The position numbers were made by a program, and so were the translations under genes. The notes beneath the pieces were generated by a model that saw only the letters and a list, made by a program, of their open reading frames with translations, was not told where the DNA came from and ran no database searches. A DNA stretch of 64,000 nt from Anisodus tanguticus. Lineage: Eukaryota > Streptophyta > Magnoliopsida > Solanales > Solanaceae. Of this stretch, positions 21,890 to 33,560 are shown in pieces. The number at the start of each line of letters is the position of its first letter. Position 1 is the stretch's first letter. The stretch is taken from positions 15,310,501 through 15,374,500 of the forward strand of contig CM067551.1 in assembly GCA_034509755.1 (NCBI GenBank), given 5' to 3'.

Positions 21890-24079
21890 AATTTGGACCA
21901 GCTCACTTTTTCCCTAAAACTCATTATATATAGGATCAACTTAGGTCTTATTTCATATACAAAAGAGTGAATTAATAGAAGCCATATAGAGAGAAAACAT
22001 GAGAGAAAAACTAATTTTCGCACATTGAAAATCTGCTACAGCAGTCCCATTCAAACAATGTTTTCCGTTTCGTGAACCGTTGGATCGTGCTCAAATTTGA
22101 ACTGGGGGTTCTCAACATTTGGTTCTTCGATTTCAATAGTGGAGATTGAATTTTGTGGACTGTAGCTCCAATTTTCGAACACGAACAGTAGCTCATTTTT
22201 TAGGGGTGATTTCTCTCCTTTCTTCACTAGTTTTGGTGCTATATTTTATGTATTGTTGCTCCGTCTTTGGCGTTGATGTTGTATCCATTTGGAGAATGTT
22301 ATTGTAACTCTTGTTGATTTTAGTGGAGCTTTTGTGGGATGAGGTCCCATGATTGTTTCCTCTTCACATTGAGGGGGGTTTTCCACGTAAATTTGATCTC
22401 TTTCATTAGATTTATTTTTTTCTTGCTTTGGTATTTTATTATTGGTATTGTTGTTGTCCATCTATCCGTTTGTGCTTGAAATTAGTTTGTTCCTCTTGTT
22501 TAAATAGTGTGGGAAGTTTTTTAACTTGGGTATCCTTCCGCATTTACATTGTCGTGCAATTTGATTATTGCTCGTTTCTTCCCAACAACTGATATAAGAG
22601 CCAATGGTTTGATGGGACGAGTATGAAGATGGCGAAGAGTGGGGTGAGTCCCGGCTTAGTGCCTTTGCCCGTCTATTGGGCCGGTGCAGTACCTTTACTC
22701 GTAGATTGAAGATGTTTACACAACAAAGTAGCAACAAACTTGGTGGCCATAAATACTCGAAGAATGATGTGATTGGCACACAATTAATCTCCAAATTAGC
22801 CCATAATTGGTGATGGGTTGTGGAACTTAGTTCGAGAGAGATTATTGGATGTGCGAATAAAGTCCCATATCGAAAGTGAAAAGGAAAAAGAACCTACATA
22901 TAAGGTGTAGGATTCTCTTAATGGTGTGAGGCCATGGATAGTGAAGAAACAGAAAGGTGGTTTGATACTATGCAAGATGGGATTAAATCTTTACATGATA
23001 ACCATACATTTGATTTGGTTAGGCTTTCTAAAGACAGAAAAGCTTTGAAAAATAGGCGGGTTTTCAGGGTGAAACATGAAGATGGTAACCCAGTTCCATG
23101 GTATAATGCTAGATTGGTTGTAAAGGACTTTAATCATAAGAAGGGAGTTGATTTTGATGAAATATTTTCTCCAGTTGTATAGATGCCATCCATTCAGGTT
23201 GTTCTGGGGCTTAGCTGTAAGTCTAGATTTAGAAGTTGAGCAAATGGATGTTAAAACTTCTTTTTTCCATAGTAACTTAGATGAAGAAATTTATATGGAG
23301 CAGCCATAAGGTTTTGAAGTCAAAGAAAAGAGAATAATGTTTGCAAATTGAAGAAAAGCTTCTATGATTTGAAACAAGCTCTCAGGCAGTGGTACAAGAA
23401 GTTTGGTTCTTTTATGAGTCAACAGGGCTTCAAGAAGACTTTTTCAGATCATTGTGTTTTTGTGCAAAAATTTTCTGATGGTGACTTTATCATTTTATTG
23501 CTTTATGTTGATGGCATGCTTGTCGTTGGTCATAATGCTTGTAGAATTCAGAAGTTGAAGCAAGAGTTGAATAAGTTTTTTGTCATGAAAGGCTTGGGAC
23601 CAGCAAGGCAGATTCTTGACATATAGATTTTACGTGACAGAGAAGCCAAGAAGTTGTGGTTATCACAAGAAAAGTACATTCAGAAAGTACTTCGCAGATT
23701 CAACATAGATAAAACTAATATTGTGCGTACACCTTTAGCTATACACTTCAAATTGAGCATGAAGCAGTGTCCTTCCAGTGATGATGAGAAGGTAGATATG
23801 AAGAAAGTTCCTTATGCTTCAGTTGTTGGAAGTTTAATGTGTGCGATGATTTGTACGAGACCAGATATTGCTCATGTTGTTGGTATTGTTAGTCATTTTC
23901 TTTCTAATGCAGGAAGAGAGCATTGGAATGTTGTGAAGTGGATTATGAGATATTTTTGTGGCACTTCTAGTTTGAGTTTGTATTTTGGGACAGAGAAGCC
24001 TAGTTTTTGTGATTACACTAATTTATATATGGCCGGTGATGTTGATACTCGCAAGTCTACTCAATGTGACTTATGATCG
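21890..24079 (+). mobile_element. Internally deleted Ty1/copia remnant
   Basis: An LTR-like block with a TATATATAGG promoter word near 21926 runs to about 22587, where CCCAACA is followed by TGATATAAGAGCCAA, a worn tRNA-Met primer-binding site. A second LTR-like piece appears near 22845-22930. Gag, protease and integrase are missing, and the sequence jumps straight into RT at 22934. It ends inside RNase H at about 24076-24080, where it joins the inverted ZIP paralog. The left edge is uncertain. Confidence 0.6.
22934..24076 (+). pseudogene. Copia reverse transcriptase/RNase H fragment
   Basis: Three consecutive reading frames (22934-23182, 23348-23626, 23654-24076) carry a Copia RT: NRRVFRVKHEDGNPVP, ARLVVKDFNHKKGVDFDEIF, then LKQALRQWYKKF, a LLYVDGMLVVGH stretch where YVDD has become YVDG, and RPDIAHVVGIVS. 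It breaks off at DVDTRKST, the start of RNase H. The second catalytic aspartate of YVDD is replaced by glycine, and there are frameshifts and a TAG near 23180, so it is dead. Confidence 0.85.
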
Positions 24080-24080
24080 T

Positions 24081-24822
24081 TAGATTAGGATTCTTAGGTA
24101 TCCAGACGTGATTATAAACCTCGATATGTATAACATAAGGTTAAACAAGATCTTTATTCCGATAATAATGACAATTCTGGAAGAAACAAAAAGTGGGGAA
24201 AAAAAAATAGTACCTGAGCAACGGATCCACCAAGTCCCATACCCTCGAAAAATTGATGAAATGTCAAAGCACCTACAAGTGGCCCTTATGGTTTTGGGAC
24301 TTTCATAAGCACCCAATGCTATTCCAATAATAACTGAGTGAACTATTATCTCCAATTCCGAAACCTGCATCCCCCCAGCGGATATGTTATTCACAAAAAT
24401 TGATGAAACAAGAATTATCAATGAAACAAAATGGCTGAGCCAATAAATCACCACCTATTAATAGCTCCTTCTTCATCTCCATCAGAGTCCCCATTGCCAC
24501 AAATCCACTAAAAGGGAAATCTCTCCCACCGGTGTTCTTTCAAACACGGCGATGTCAAGCTTTCAAAATGCATCCGGAAGCACGTGTATAAACCCCGTGG
24601 CTAGGATCACCCCACCCGCGAAAGCTTTTATTATGAAGAAAAAATTTCTTGTCTGGGCTTAAGACGGGAATTGCCTTGCTCAGAACCGGAATACACACCC
24701 CAATTGCACTGGAAACCGCTTCGGTTTTGTTTCTTTCTTCATCTTCAGCATCACAAGTACATTCGCCTAATACTATGGCTGGAAGAAGCAATAGAATGTA
24801 CCAAAATACGAAATTTCGCCAT
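24081..24822 (-). pseudogene. Truncated inverted ZIP transporter paralog
   Basis: The minus strand has an ATG at 24822 and an exon-1 homologue (PAIVLGECTCDAEDEERNK, SSAIGVCIPVLSKAIPVLSP) with frameshifts right after the start and near 24640. The exon-1 3' part is deleted: the sequence jumps from the MGTLMV region to GDEEG, removing TM and loop sequence. Exon 2 (about 24217-24366: ELEIIVHSVIIGIALGAYES) keeps its GT/AG borders but has a frameshift after TIRA. About 130 bp of intron 2 follows, then the Copia junction. Exon 3 is absent. Promoter homology to the intact gene continues to about 25040. It cannot make a functional transporter. Confidence 0.88.
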
Positions 24823-25063
24823 AATTATAGGTATAGAAAACCAAATAGGAGCTTTTTAATGTACGGATTTGAAGTGCTTTTTTAAAGTGCCAAAGTCAGA
24901 ACCGTGTGGAGATAAGGCTTTTATTCTGTGATCACTGATCCCAATGGGTAGTTTGGCTGTTTTATGGACTCTTGCCACATGAAGTGTTAAAAAAAGAGAT
25001 AAATGCTGAGAGAAAACCAAGAAAGATCTGCACAACTTTGCTGATGTATATACAATACAAAGT

Positions 25064-25071
25064 CATTCAAC
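25064..25071. repeat. Target-site duplication CATTCAAC / CATACAAC
   Basis: CATTCAAC (25064-25071) precedes the element below and CATACAAC (25918-25925) follows it. They match at 7 of 8 bases, the 8-bp length made by hAT transposases. Confidence 0.7.
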
Positions 25072-25917
25072 TAGGGATGGCAACGGATCGGATCTGGATC
25101 GGATCCTACTAGATCCAGATCCAGATCCGGTTTTCATACCTGAATCCAGATCCGGATCCAGATCCGTCGGGTCCATAAAAATCAAATCCAAATCCGGATC
25201 CATCGGATCCACCGGGTCCACGGATCGGATCTGGATCCACATGTAAAAAAAATTGTCTTGCTAAGATTTTTTTTTAAACTGACAAACGATTTTTACTTAG
25301 CTAATAGTTTACTGTGTTTCAATTTTGAAATGTTCATATGAGATATTTTGTTCTTTGTCTCGTTTTGATTGTGAGCTATTAATTGAAAATGTTGGACAAT
25401 GACAATAGTTGTGGAAAATGCTGACTAGTATTTCCACAATACAGAACTTGCATGTGCTTGGAATCTTCACAAATGAAGTGAATATAATTTTAACTACTTG
25501 TATATGGAGATGTTAGTCATTCACTAATATAACATTGATTTTATTATCGAAGTTACCTATTTATTTTTGGGTTTTTGAGTTAACGCGGAGATAAATTAAA
25601 CTTATTTTGAAAATTAAACTTGCAAGAATGTGCTTAGCAATTTTAAGAAAATACTTATAAAATTACATTCTAGGTTATGAATATATTTAATAAAAAACGG
25701 ATCCACGGGTCGGATCTGGACCGGATACGGATCCACGGGTCGGATCTGGACCGGATACGGATCTCAAATACAAGATCCAGATCCAGATCCGATCCGTCAG
25801 AAATGGATCCGGGTTCGATCCGGATCCGTCGGATCCATATTTTGAAGAATCATATCCTATAAAACGGATCTGGATCCACCGGATCCGGACCGGGTCCAAG
25901 ATCCATTTCCATCTCTA
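25072..25917. mobile_element. Non-autonomous hAT element with GGATC-rich ends
   Basis: Terminal inverted repeats: TAGGGATGGCAACGGATC on the left, and TAGAGATGGAAATGGATC when the right end is read on the minus strand. Long subterminal arrays of GGATCC/GGATCTGGATC words fill 25080-25235 and 25697-25900. The middle is AT-rich and non-coding. The repeated words probably serve as transposase-binding sites, by analogy with known hAT subterminal repeats. An 846-bp body with an 8-bp TSD supports the call. Confidence 0.8.
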
Positions 25918-25966
25918 CATACAACTTCAATTTGAAAGAAATACAATAAAATACTTCGGCGGTCCC

Positions 25967-26405
25967 ATATTTACCAAAGGTATTAAGTACTATTTCTAAT
26001 TTTCTTTTATTTATTAAAATAACTGGAATCATTAGCTATATTGACTTATATTTCATTGGTTTAATTCATGTGAAGGTATTTTACTGAACATGAAATTAAA
26101 AAATAGAAGAAAAAACTTTTGAAATTTATTGTCCAAATTAAATCATAAATATTAATAAAATGAGAGCTTAAAGTTAAATAGTTACTAATTAATAAAATGA
26201 GAGCTTAAAGTTAAATATTAATAAATAGTCCTAATTAAGTATTTTTTCCTTTGAACTGATTCACATAATTTAGGATAGAAAGAATATTAAAGAATGTATT
26301 CATACTTAGTTATTGGGGATTTGTAGCAAATAGGCATTAATAATGCAATAAGTGAAGACATAATGTAGTCACAATGCTACGTGAAAATTTCAACTAAATT
26401 CTACC
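25967..26405. repeat. Direct repeat A, left of duplicated hAT segment
   Basis: It starts ATATTTACCAAAGG and ends near CAATGCTACGTGAAAA. It recurs at 29094-29588 on the other side of the 2.65-kb hAT segment in the same orientation. It contains a 26-bp local duplication (AATAAAATGAGAGC units, about 26153-26216). Confidence 0.85.
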
Positions 26406-26441
26406 ATGCTTGTTATACAACTTGAAGTATGAGTGGGGAGG

Positions 26442-29094
26442 GGGGACTGGCGCAGTGGATATTGTTTTCAATTTATGTGAACTGAAACACTACTCACCGC
26501 TAGACCTGTCCAAAGCTCGGGTCAGGTGGCTTTTTTTTCTGCTTGCCCGACTCTGACCCTGTTTTATTTTTTAATTTTCAAACCCTGGCCCTGACCCTTC
26601 GGGGACCCTACAGGTCACGGGTCGTCCCTGACCCACTCTACAAAATAAAATAAAACAGTAAGCAAACAGTACAATTCTACCCAATCCCTTATCCTATATA
26701 ATTTGTCACCAATTAAAAATTACAACAAACAGAAGCATGAAATCATTAAAAATTACATAAAAAAGAACTGAAGTAGATTTCACTTTTAGCTGAGTCGAAT
26801 ACCATCTAGGGGCGTATTTTCCACACTTTTAGTTGTAAATCCATAAACAAATAAGAGGCAAGTACAAACCAACATCACGATAATTCATCAACATCATCAT
26901 AAGCATTATCATCGTCATTATCATCACTAGATTCTTCTTCGTTTGTCCTTCACCTATATAAGTAAAAAATAAATATTAATAAAATAAAAAATAATATAAA
27001 TTATATTAAAAAGACAAATATATATATATGTATACAATATACCTTCCGCAAGAACCCAATCACGAAGGCAAACCAAAGTTTGCACAGTTTTTGGTTTCAA
27101 AGAACTTCTAGTAGCTGATATTGTTTTCCCACCAATGCTAAAAGCATATTCAGATGCTATAGTTGAGACATGAATGGTTAAGAGATCACGAATCATTAAT
27201 GCGAGAATTGGATATCGAGCTGAAGAATTATACCAAAAGTCCAAAATATCAAAATCATCATCCCTTGGGCGATTTGGTTCCTCTAAATACAAATCCAACT
27301 CAGTCTTACCAACGGCATTGTTTTCTATCTCTGTAGTCACAAATACATCATAATCTTCAAAATCCGATAAAGTATCTTGAGTAATAAAATTGCCACCACT
27401 AGTATCAGATACATCTACCCTATTATGTACATTTGTCTCACTATCAATGGTCCTTCTACTCAATAAATGGACGTATTTCTTCTAGCCATTCTTCTAAATC
27501 CTCTCTTATGTACTGTAATAAATGGATACATTTCTTCAATCAAGTAAATCATGATAGCTCTTCTACTCTCAGAATCATTATACTTAACTTTATTTAAAAT
27601 AGTGGAACCATCAGCATTAGTTTCAGCAGAAAACATGTATTGTTTAATATCTTGATGCATCTTATGAGGACATCTTTCTAAATGACGTTTCAAATGCGAA
27701 GTTCCATGCTTACTATTAGCAGTCAACTCACGCTTACAATGAGTGCATCTAGCTTTAGTCATCTCCGAGTTAGTCCCAATAATTTTCTCAAATTCAGTCC
27801 AAACACCATATTGTTATTGCTTCTTTAAAACTTGATTATATTCAATAAAACCATTATGGGTTTCTTTTGCTACAGATGCATTAGAGGTACCTGTAGAATT
27901 GGTGTTGCTATTTTCACTATTCCGTTCCATATTATAATTGAATTATGTCAAATAAGAAAAAACAAAAGTTAAAATATATATGCAAACTTCTGTACCATGG
28001 AGCACAAAATATATCAAATTGACTTGCTATCGCCGGAGAGTGGAGGCCCGAGTAGGAGAGGAAGGTTGAACAGAAGTGGAGAGGAAGGGGCGGCGGATTG
28101 AAGTGGAGATGAGAGGAAGGTGCGGCGGATTGAAGTGAAGTGAAGAGGATGCTGAAGGGTTAACCCTTCACTTATATAGTGAAAGGTTAAGTCACGCGGG
28201 TCGGGGGTCGGGTCGGTGATCGGGCCGGGTCAAATGGGTAAAAAATTCTGACACTGGCTCGACCCTATATATGAACGGGTCCCCGTTTTTTTGGATCAGG
28301 TGGCTCACGGGTCAGATATAAGCTGATCCTGGTCCTGGTGAGTTACCGCTAGTTTGGCAAATTCTTAGATTGTGAATGGGGTAGGGTTTTTTGTCCAACA
28401 GCCTACTTACAAAACTATCACCATTCGAAAACACAAAAAGCTTGCTAAGTCAAGTCAATGGGGAAAAATAGTGTTGTATTTCCCCCGGTACCATTTTAAC
28501 TATTACTTTAATTTTCTTTTATGTTCATTGATAAAAAATAAAAAATAAAAGGGATAGTTGATTAAGTTACTTCTAGTTAGTAAAATTAGATTGATTTTTT
28601 CTTCTTACATATTGTGCCATTAAGGTATTAGTTGAAAATAATTATTAACTTTTAATTTTAAATTTATAAAGTGATAATTATTTTAAAATAATTTTCTTAA
28701 GCTAAAGTGATTGTTAATTTTATGTGGCATAGTTTGAATAAGCAAGGAGTTTAAGAAAAAAATTAGAACTTACGAGTTGTCATAATATTGTTCTAATAAA
28801 CACTTCTTTATTTCTTTTGTTAAGATGGAATAATGGAGATAAATTATTGTTGCAAGGCCTGAATTAAATTTTATCTCTCCATCTCTTTAATATTTTAAGA
28901 AGGTGAAAGTAGCAAGGAGTTTAAGAAAAAAATTTAGAACTTACGAGTTGTCATAATATTGTTCTAATGAACACTTCTTTATTTCTTTTGTTAAGACGGA
29001 ATAATGGAGATAAATTAGTGTTGCAAGGCCTGAATTAAATTTTATCTCTCTATCTCTTTAATATTTTAAGAAGGCGAAAGTAATGACAAGATAA
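26442..29094. repeat. Duplicated 2.65-kb segment, copy 2
   Basis: It is collinear with 18147-20810, with the same left flank, the hAT relic on the minus strand and the same doubled 170-bp unit (about 28741-28911, 28912-29083). It differs by small indels, including an extra GGCGGATTGAAGTG-type unit near 28100. It is flanked by direct repeat A. Confidence 0.85.
26880..27930 (-). pseudogene. hAT transposase relic: BED finger joined to hATC domain (copy 2)
   Basis: Same architecture as 18595-19625: ATG at 27930, a BED finger (CTHCKREL, HGTSHLKRHLERC), then, after a frameshift near 27463, the hATC region (YLEEPNRPRDDDFDILDFWY; STIASEYAFSIGGKTISATR; VCLRDWVLAEG) in one 169-codon frame. This copy keeps FGVWTEFEKII ahead of the finger, which copy 1 lost by a 10-bp deletion. 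The catalytic core is missing. In the AFSIGG motif, the residue before A is Y here and S in copy 1. Confidence 0.85.
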
Positions 29095-29588
29095 TATTTA
29101 CCAAAGGTATTAAGTACTATTTCTAATTTTCTTTTATTTATTAAAATAACTGAATCATTAGCTATATGGACTTATATTTCCTTGGTTTAATTCATGTGAA
29201 GGTGTTTGACTGGACATGAAATTAAAAAATAGAAGAAAAAACTTTTGAAACTTATGGTCCAAATTAAATCATAAATATTAATAAAATAAGAGCTTAAAGT
29301 TAAACAGTTACTAATTATGAAAGAGTGTCACATAAATTGGGATAAAGGGAGTAGTACTTTTCATATCGTTTTCAAATATACAAATTCTATTTTAAAACTT
29401 TTAAAGATTCTATGTCCAAATTAATATGAAAAATTAAGTATTTTTCCCTTTGAACTGATTCACATAATTTAGGATAGAAAGAATATTAAAGAATGTATTC
29501 ATACTTAGTTATTGGGGATTTGTAGCAAATAGGCATTAATAATGCAAGAAGTGAAGACATAATGTAGTCACAATGCTACCTGAAAATG
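29094..29588. repeat. Direct repeat A', right of duplicated hAT segment
   Basis: It matches 25967-26405 but carries an extra block of about 120 bp near 29312-29435, or that block was lost from the left copy. The first bases overlap the end of the hAT segment at ATAATATTTA. Confidence 0.8.
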
Positions 29589-31341
29589 GACAGATAAAGA
29601 AAGAATGAAGAGAAAGTCAGTCAACATATTGAAGTTGTGGCAAATTTTAATTAGCTTTCACCTCCTAGTATATTCCTTTTTATTATTATTATTTTATTCA
29701 CCAATTAACCTCGTATAGTCCTCTTAATTAGCTGGCTGTTAACTCATTTTTCTACTCATTATAAAGTTGGATTTTATGCAAAGTTATTCTTCTTGAAATT
29801 GACGTTAAAAATACAAAAAAGAAAAAATAGTTGTGAATTGTGGCTCCTTTATTAAGATACAGGTTATCACGTTATAACAATGTTTCTTTTTTTGAAAGCA
29901 TATTATAATGTTAATTAATTAACAGTTTACGTCACTTGACACTCGGTGGTAGAGCAATTAAAGTAGAGTCAAACCTCTCTCATCCGTTATAACAACATTT
30001 CATTATAACAATTTGATTTTCTCTGCAATTAATTTTTCATGTTATATTTTATTTTTCTATAACAACATTGTTATAACAGCAGTGACATCATTATAGCGGT
30101 ACACTCTTTATAAAATTACATCTTTATAATAGCCATACTCAAATATTGTATAATAATATTTTGTAAAAAAAGTATATTATGTACAAAAATAAAATTTTAA
30201 AATATTTATGATAATCATCATTAATGTCATGCACATAGTAAATTTCAAGTACGGATATCTAAAAGGAAAAAAATATTTCTCATAGTAATATGATTTAGTC
30301 TTGAAAATTTTCAAAAATCACCTATTTTCAAAACATAGGTTCCTTAGATTTTAATTCTTTTTGATATTGTACAATTAATTATGAATTTATTAGTAATTTA
30401 TTAGTCTTTTCAATTTTTAATCAATGAAATATGAAAATCATTAATTAACAGCAAAAAAGTATATTGTTTGAGTTAATAACATAAAAAGTTTAGAAAAGTA
30501 ATTATTTGTGTATTTTTATTTATAATTTAATAAATGAGATTTAAATGTCAAATAACAGTATACAACTATACATACATAATATGAACATTGTCATTATAGA
30601 GATATTTAACGGTTTATCCAAAGCTGATCAATTATAGTTTCCGAGTTCAGTTCACATAGATTTATCGATGGTACTCACATTAAAAGAGAGAAAAAATTGT
30701 TTTGAGGTTTGACTTTGCTTTGATTTCTTCTTTTCACATTAAAAGAAAGAAAAATGTTTGTTCTGTGGTTATACTTAACTTGGGTTTTTTTTATTTAGCT
30801 TCCACCTCTTTTTTTTTTCTTTCTTTATGGCTAGAATTGACTTTAGGTTTCTTTTCTAGACTTCGTTTTCATTTGTTTGTTGAGAAAAAAAGGGCAAGTT
30901 ACACATTTGACCGGTCGGTCAAACATAATTACATTTGCTAGTCAAATATATATATATATATATATAAAAAAATACCATTAGGTATATTATATATCAATAT
31001 ACAAAAAAGATGCATTTGCCGGTTATTATTTTGGTGAGCGGTTATTTATGTCATTTTTGTAAAAATAAAATAGACATTCCGGTGCACTAAGCTCCTGCTA
31101 TGCACATGGTCCGAATAAGGCCAGACACAAGGGTCTATTTTTGAGAAAATAACGTTAAAAATTATATAATTCTTTCATCCTAAAAAAATTGTCTTAGTTT
31201 GACTTGACGTGAAATTTAAGAAACAAAGAAAGACTTTTGAAATGTCTTGTCCAAAATAAGCCTTAGATATTTATGTAGATGTAAATCATCTTATAAAATT
31301 AAATTATTTTTAAATATAGAAATATGTCAATCTTTTTAGAA
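29589..31341. other. AT-rich intergenic region with MITE-like debris
   Basis: No gene is visible. The block at 29955-30620 begins AGTCAAACCTCTCTCATCCG and contains repeated TTATAACAAC words, resembling a degenerate MITE. A (TA)n run lies at 30947-30967. The 79-codon frame at 30702 is T-rich low complexity and not gene-like. Confidence 0.4.
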
Positions 31342-31926
31342 AAAACATGAATATGTGTCGTGTTGTTAGGACAAAACCTGTAACTAGAACTATGATTCAA
31401 AGCTTTATTTTCTTCTGTTTAGGTATAGTATGTTTCTGATATTTCTGTTTTAAGATAGCAAGCTGAGTTATAAAGCTATGCTATGGTGCCTTGTAATGCT
31501 CATTGGTGATTAATGAAAAATGATTAGTTACTAAAAAAACATGAATATATGACGTGCTGTTAGGACAAAGCTTGTAACTAGAACTATGATTCAAAGCTTT
31601 ATTTTCTTCTGTTTAAGTATAGTATGTTATGCTTCTGTTTTAAGATAGCAAGCTGAGTTGTAAAGCTATGCTATGGTGCCTTGTAATGCTCATTGGTGAT
31701 TAATGAAAAACTATTAGATACTAAAAAACATGAATATAAGTCGTGTTGTTAGGACAAAGCCTGTAACTAGAACTATGATTCAAAGCTTTATTTTCTTCTG
31801 TTTAGGTATAGTATGTTTCTGATGTTTCTGTTTTAAGATAACAAGCTGAGTTATAAAGCTATGCTATGATGCCTTGTAATGCTCATTGGTGATTAATGAA
31901 AAATGATTAGTTACTAAAAAAAACAT
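31342..31926. repeat. Threefold tandem repeat, unit about 190 bp
   Basis: Three head-to-tail copies start near 31342, 31535 and 31726. Each contains ACATGAATAT, TTAGGACAAA, AACTAGAACTATGATTCAAA, TTCTTCTGTTTA, GCTATGCTATG and GCTCATTGGTGATTAATG. The middle copy has a small deletion after TAGTATGTT. There is no ORF. Confidence 0.9.
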
Positions 31927-32212
31927 GAATATATGAACAAATTTAATTTCTAAAATCACGGTCTTCCATTGAGAAAACAACATTTTCCTGTGTGTTTTCT
32001 GAAACCAAAGGTCGTCCATTTCAATTGCATTTCTAAGCTTTAGATTAGATACTCCTATTAGCTAGGTAGATTCATTTTAGAATTTAATCCATGAGATGAG
32101 AGACTGTACCTAACTGTCCAATTAATTGTGCCTAATCTAATAGCATAAGAACGTTTAACTTAATATCATTATTAGTCCAACTTGTTGATTTTATCAAAGA
32201 ATTCACATAAAG

Positions 32213-32416
32213 TGTTAAATATACATAATTATGTGTAATTTATGGTAAATATTTAGTATCCTAGTTTAGATAAGGTTGTAATATAATTAGTATTGTATTA
32301 CCATAAATGTATAGAATAAGGTTTTAGGAATAGAATAGGAATATGATTCTCCTATTATGTAACTCGTATATATAGCCTTTCAATTAATGAAAATAATCAA
32401 GGGATTATTTCTTTCA
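32213..32416 (+). repeat. 5' LTR of copia element 1
   Basis: It runs from TGTTAAATATAC to TTTCTTTCA. A GTATATATAG TATA-like box near 32367 is the promoter. The 3' LTR carries an extra TACCATAATTAGTGTAT unit of about 17 bp. Confidence 0.9.
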
Positions 32417-32430
32417 TGGTATCAAGAGTC
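32417..32430 (+). other. Primer-binding site of copia element 1
   Basis: TGGTATCAAGAGTC abuts the LTR end directly. It is of the tRNA-Met type common in plant Copia elements. Confidence 0.8.
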
Positions 32431-32582
32431 TAGGTCTTAAAATCCTCTCTCTACTCTCATAAATTTTCCGTCGACTTCCCTCCACTTCCGAGACGTTTTG
32501 CTCTCGGTTTGTGTGCCGAAGGGACCTCTTTTCTTCCCAAAATTTTCTCTCTAATCCCTCAATCACATATTGTTCTATCAAT

Positions 32583-33560
32583 ATGTCTACATCCCGAAAC
32601 ATGTTTCATCCGGCCCTTACAGTTTCTAGCATCAAGAATAACATCTCTCTCGTTCTTGAAATAGAAAACGTCCAATATGCGACGTGGGCCGGACTGTTGA
32701 AAATTCACGCACGATCGCATCAAGTCATCTATCACATAATCCCCGCGACTCCTGAGGATACGGACGTGCCAAAACGCGAGGATGAACCTAAGTTGTGGAC
32801 GACTATTGATGCTACCGTCCTTCAGTGGATATATTCCACAATATCTACCGACCTTTTGCAAACAATTTTTGAGCCTGACTCTATGGCACAGGTGACTTGG
32901 TATAGACTGCGTTATATATTCCAATATAATCAAAATTCTAGAGTCGTTACCCTTGAGCAGGATTTCTCCCACGTCAATATGGAATATTTCTCTAATGTTT
33001 CGGCTTATTGCAAAAGATTAAAGGAATTGGCGGACCAACTTCGCAACATTGGCGCGCCGGTTTCGAATGATCGTTTGGTCCTCCAAATGGTTTGCGGCCT
33101 CTCCGAGGCCTATAGTGGTGTGGGAACGCTTCTTCGGCAAAGCAATCCGCTTCCGCAATTTTATCAGGCGCGTTCTATGCTTACACTAGAAGAAGCAGGC
33201 ATAGCGAAACGAGCGGCTACCGGTACTAGTCCCGTAGTCATGATGACCGAGTCCATGGTATATCCTACCGGTTCCAACAACTCGAGCCAAAACTGCAACA
33301 ACGGTGGCGGCGAAAAGGGTGGAAATAAGAAAAATGGAAAAAATCGCAGCGGCAACAACGGCGGCAGCCGGCAGAATGGTGGTGGCAGTGGGGGTCCTCG
33401 CAGTGGTCGGCGGCGGCGACAACGCTTCACGGGGCCCACAGTGGGCCCCTATGCAGCGGTAGTGGGCCCCACAATAGCAGTTTGGGCCCAGCTAATTTAC
33501 CTCCCAGCGGCAGTGGCAAGCCCAGCAGCAGTGGCAAGCCCAGCAACAGTCCAGGCATAA
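32583..33560 (+). CDS. Copia gag polyprotein segment
   Basis: The frame starts at MSTSRNMFHP; a longer in-frame start at 32511 is less likely because element 2 begins at the equivalent ATG (46086). The first 230 residues are the plant Copia gag core: a WAGLLKIHARSHQV stretch, LWTTIDATVLQWIYSTIS, CKRLKELADQLRNIGAPV, LVLQMVCGLSEAY and ARSMLTLEEA. It binds RNA and forms the particle. No CCHC zinc knuckle follows; there is instead a Gly/Asn-rich and then Pro-rich linker. The frame ends at 33560, with pol continuing in another frame, so a frameshift has occurred in the linker or a programmed shift is used. Confidence 0.85.
   Translation: MSTSRNMFHPALTVSSIKNNISLVLEIENVQYATWAGLLKIHARSHQVIYHIIPATPEDTDVPKREDEPKLWTTIDATVLQWIYSTISTDLLQTIFEPDSMAQVTWYRLRYIFQYNQNSRVVTLEQDFSHVNMEYFSNVSAYCKRLKELADQLRNIGAPVSNDRLVLQMVCGLSEAYSGVGTLLRQSNPLPQFYQARSMLTLEEAGIAKRAATGTSPVVMMTESMVYPTGSNNSSQNCNNGGGEKGGNKKNGKNRSGNNGGSRQNGGGSGGPRSGRRRRQRFTGPTVGPYAAVVGPTIAVWAQLIYLPAAVASPAAVASPATVQA

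Noticed and set aside
22246..22461. Minus-strand 71-codon frame starting MDNNNTNNK
   Set aside because: It lies in what appears to be the leader/LTR part of a plus-strand Copia remnant; no known domain, and an open frame in such DNA is weak evidence.
25080..25235. GGATCC arrays as a regulatory or cloning-derived sequence
   Set aside because: Matching inverted termini and an 8-bp duplication show a natural hAT-type element.
30702..30941. 79-codon frame as a small secreted protein
   Set aside because: It is T-rich low-complexity sequence with phenylalanine/leucine runs, with no conserved motif.
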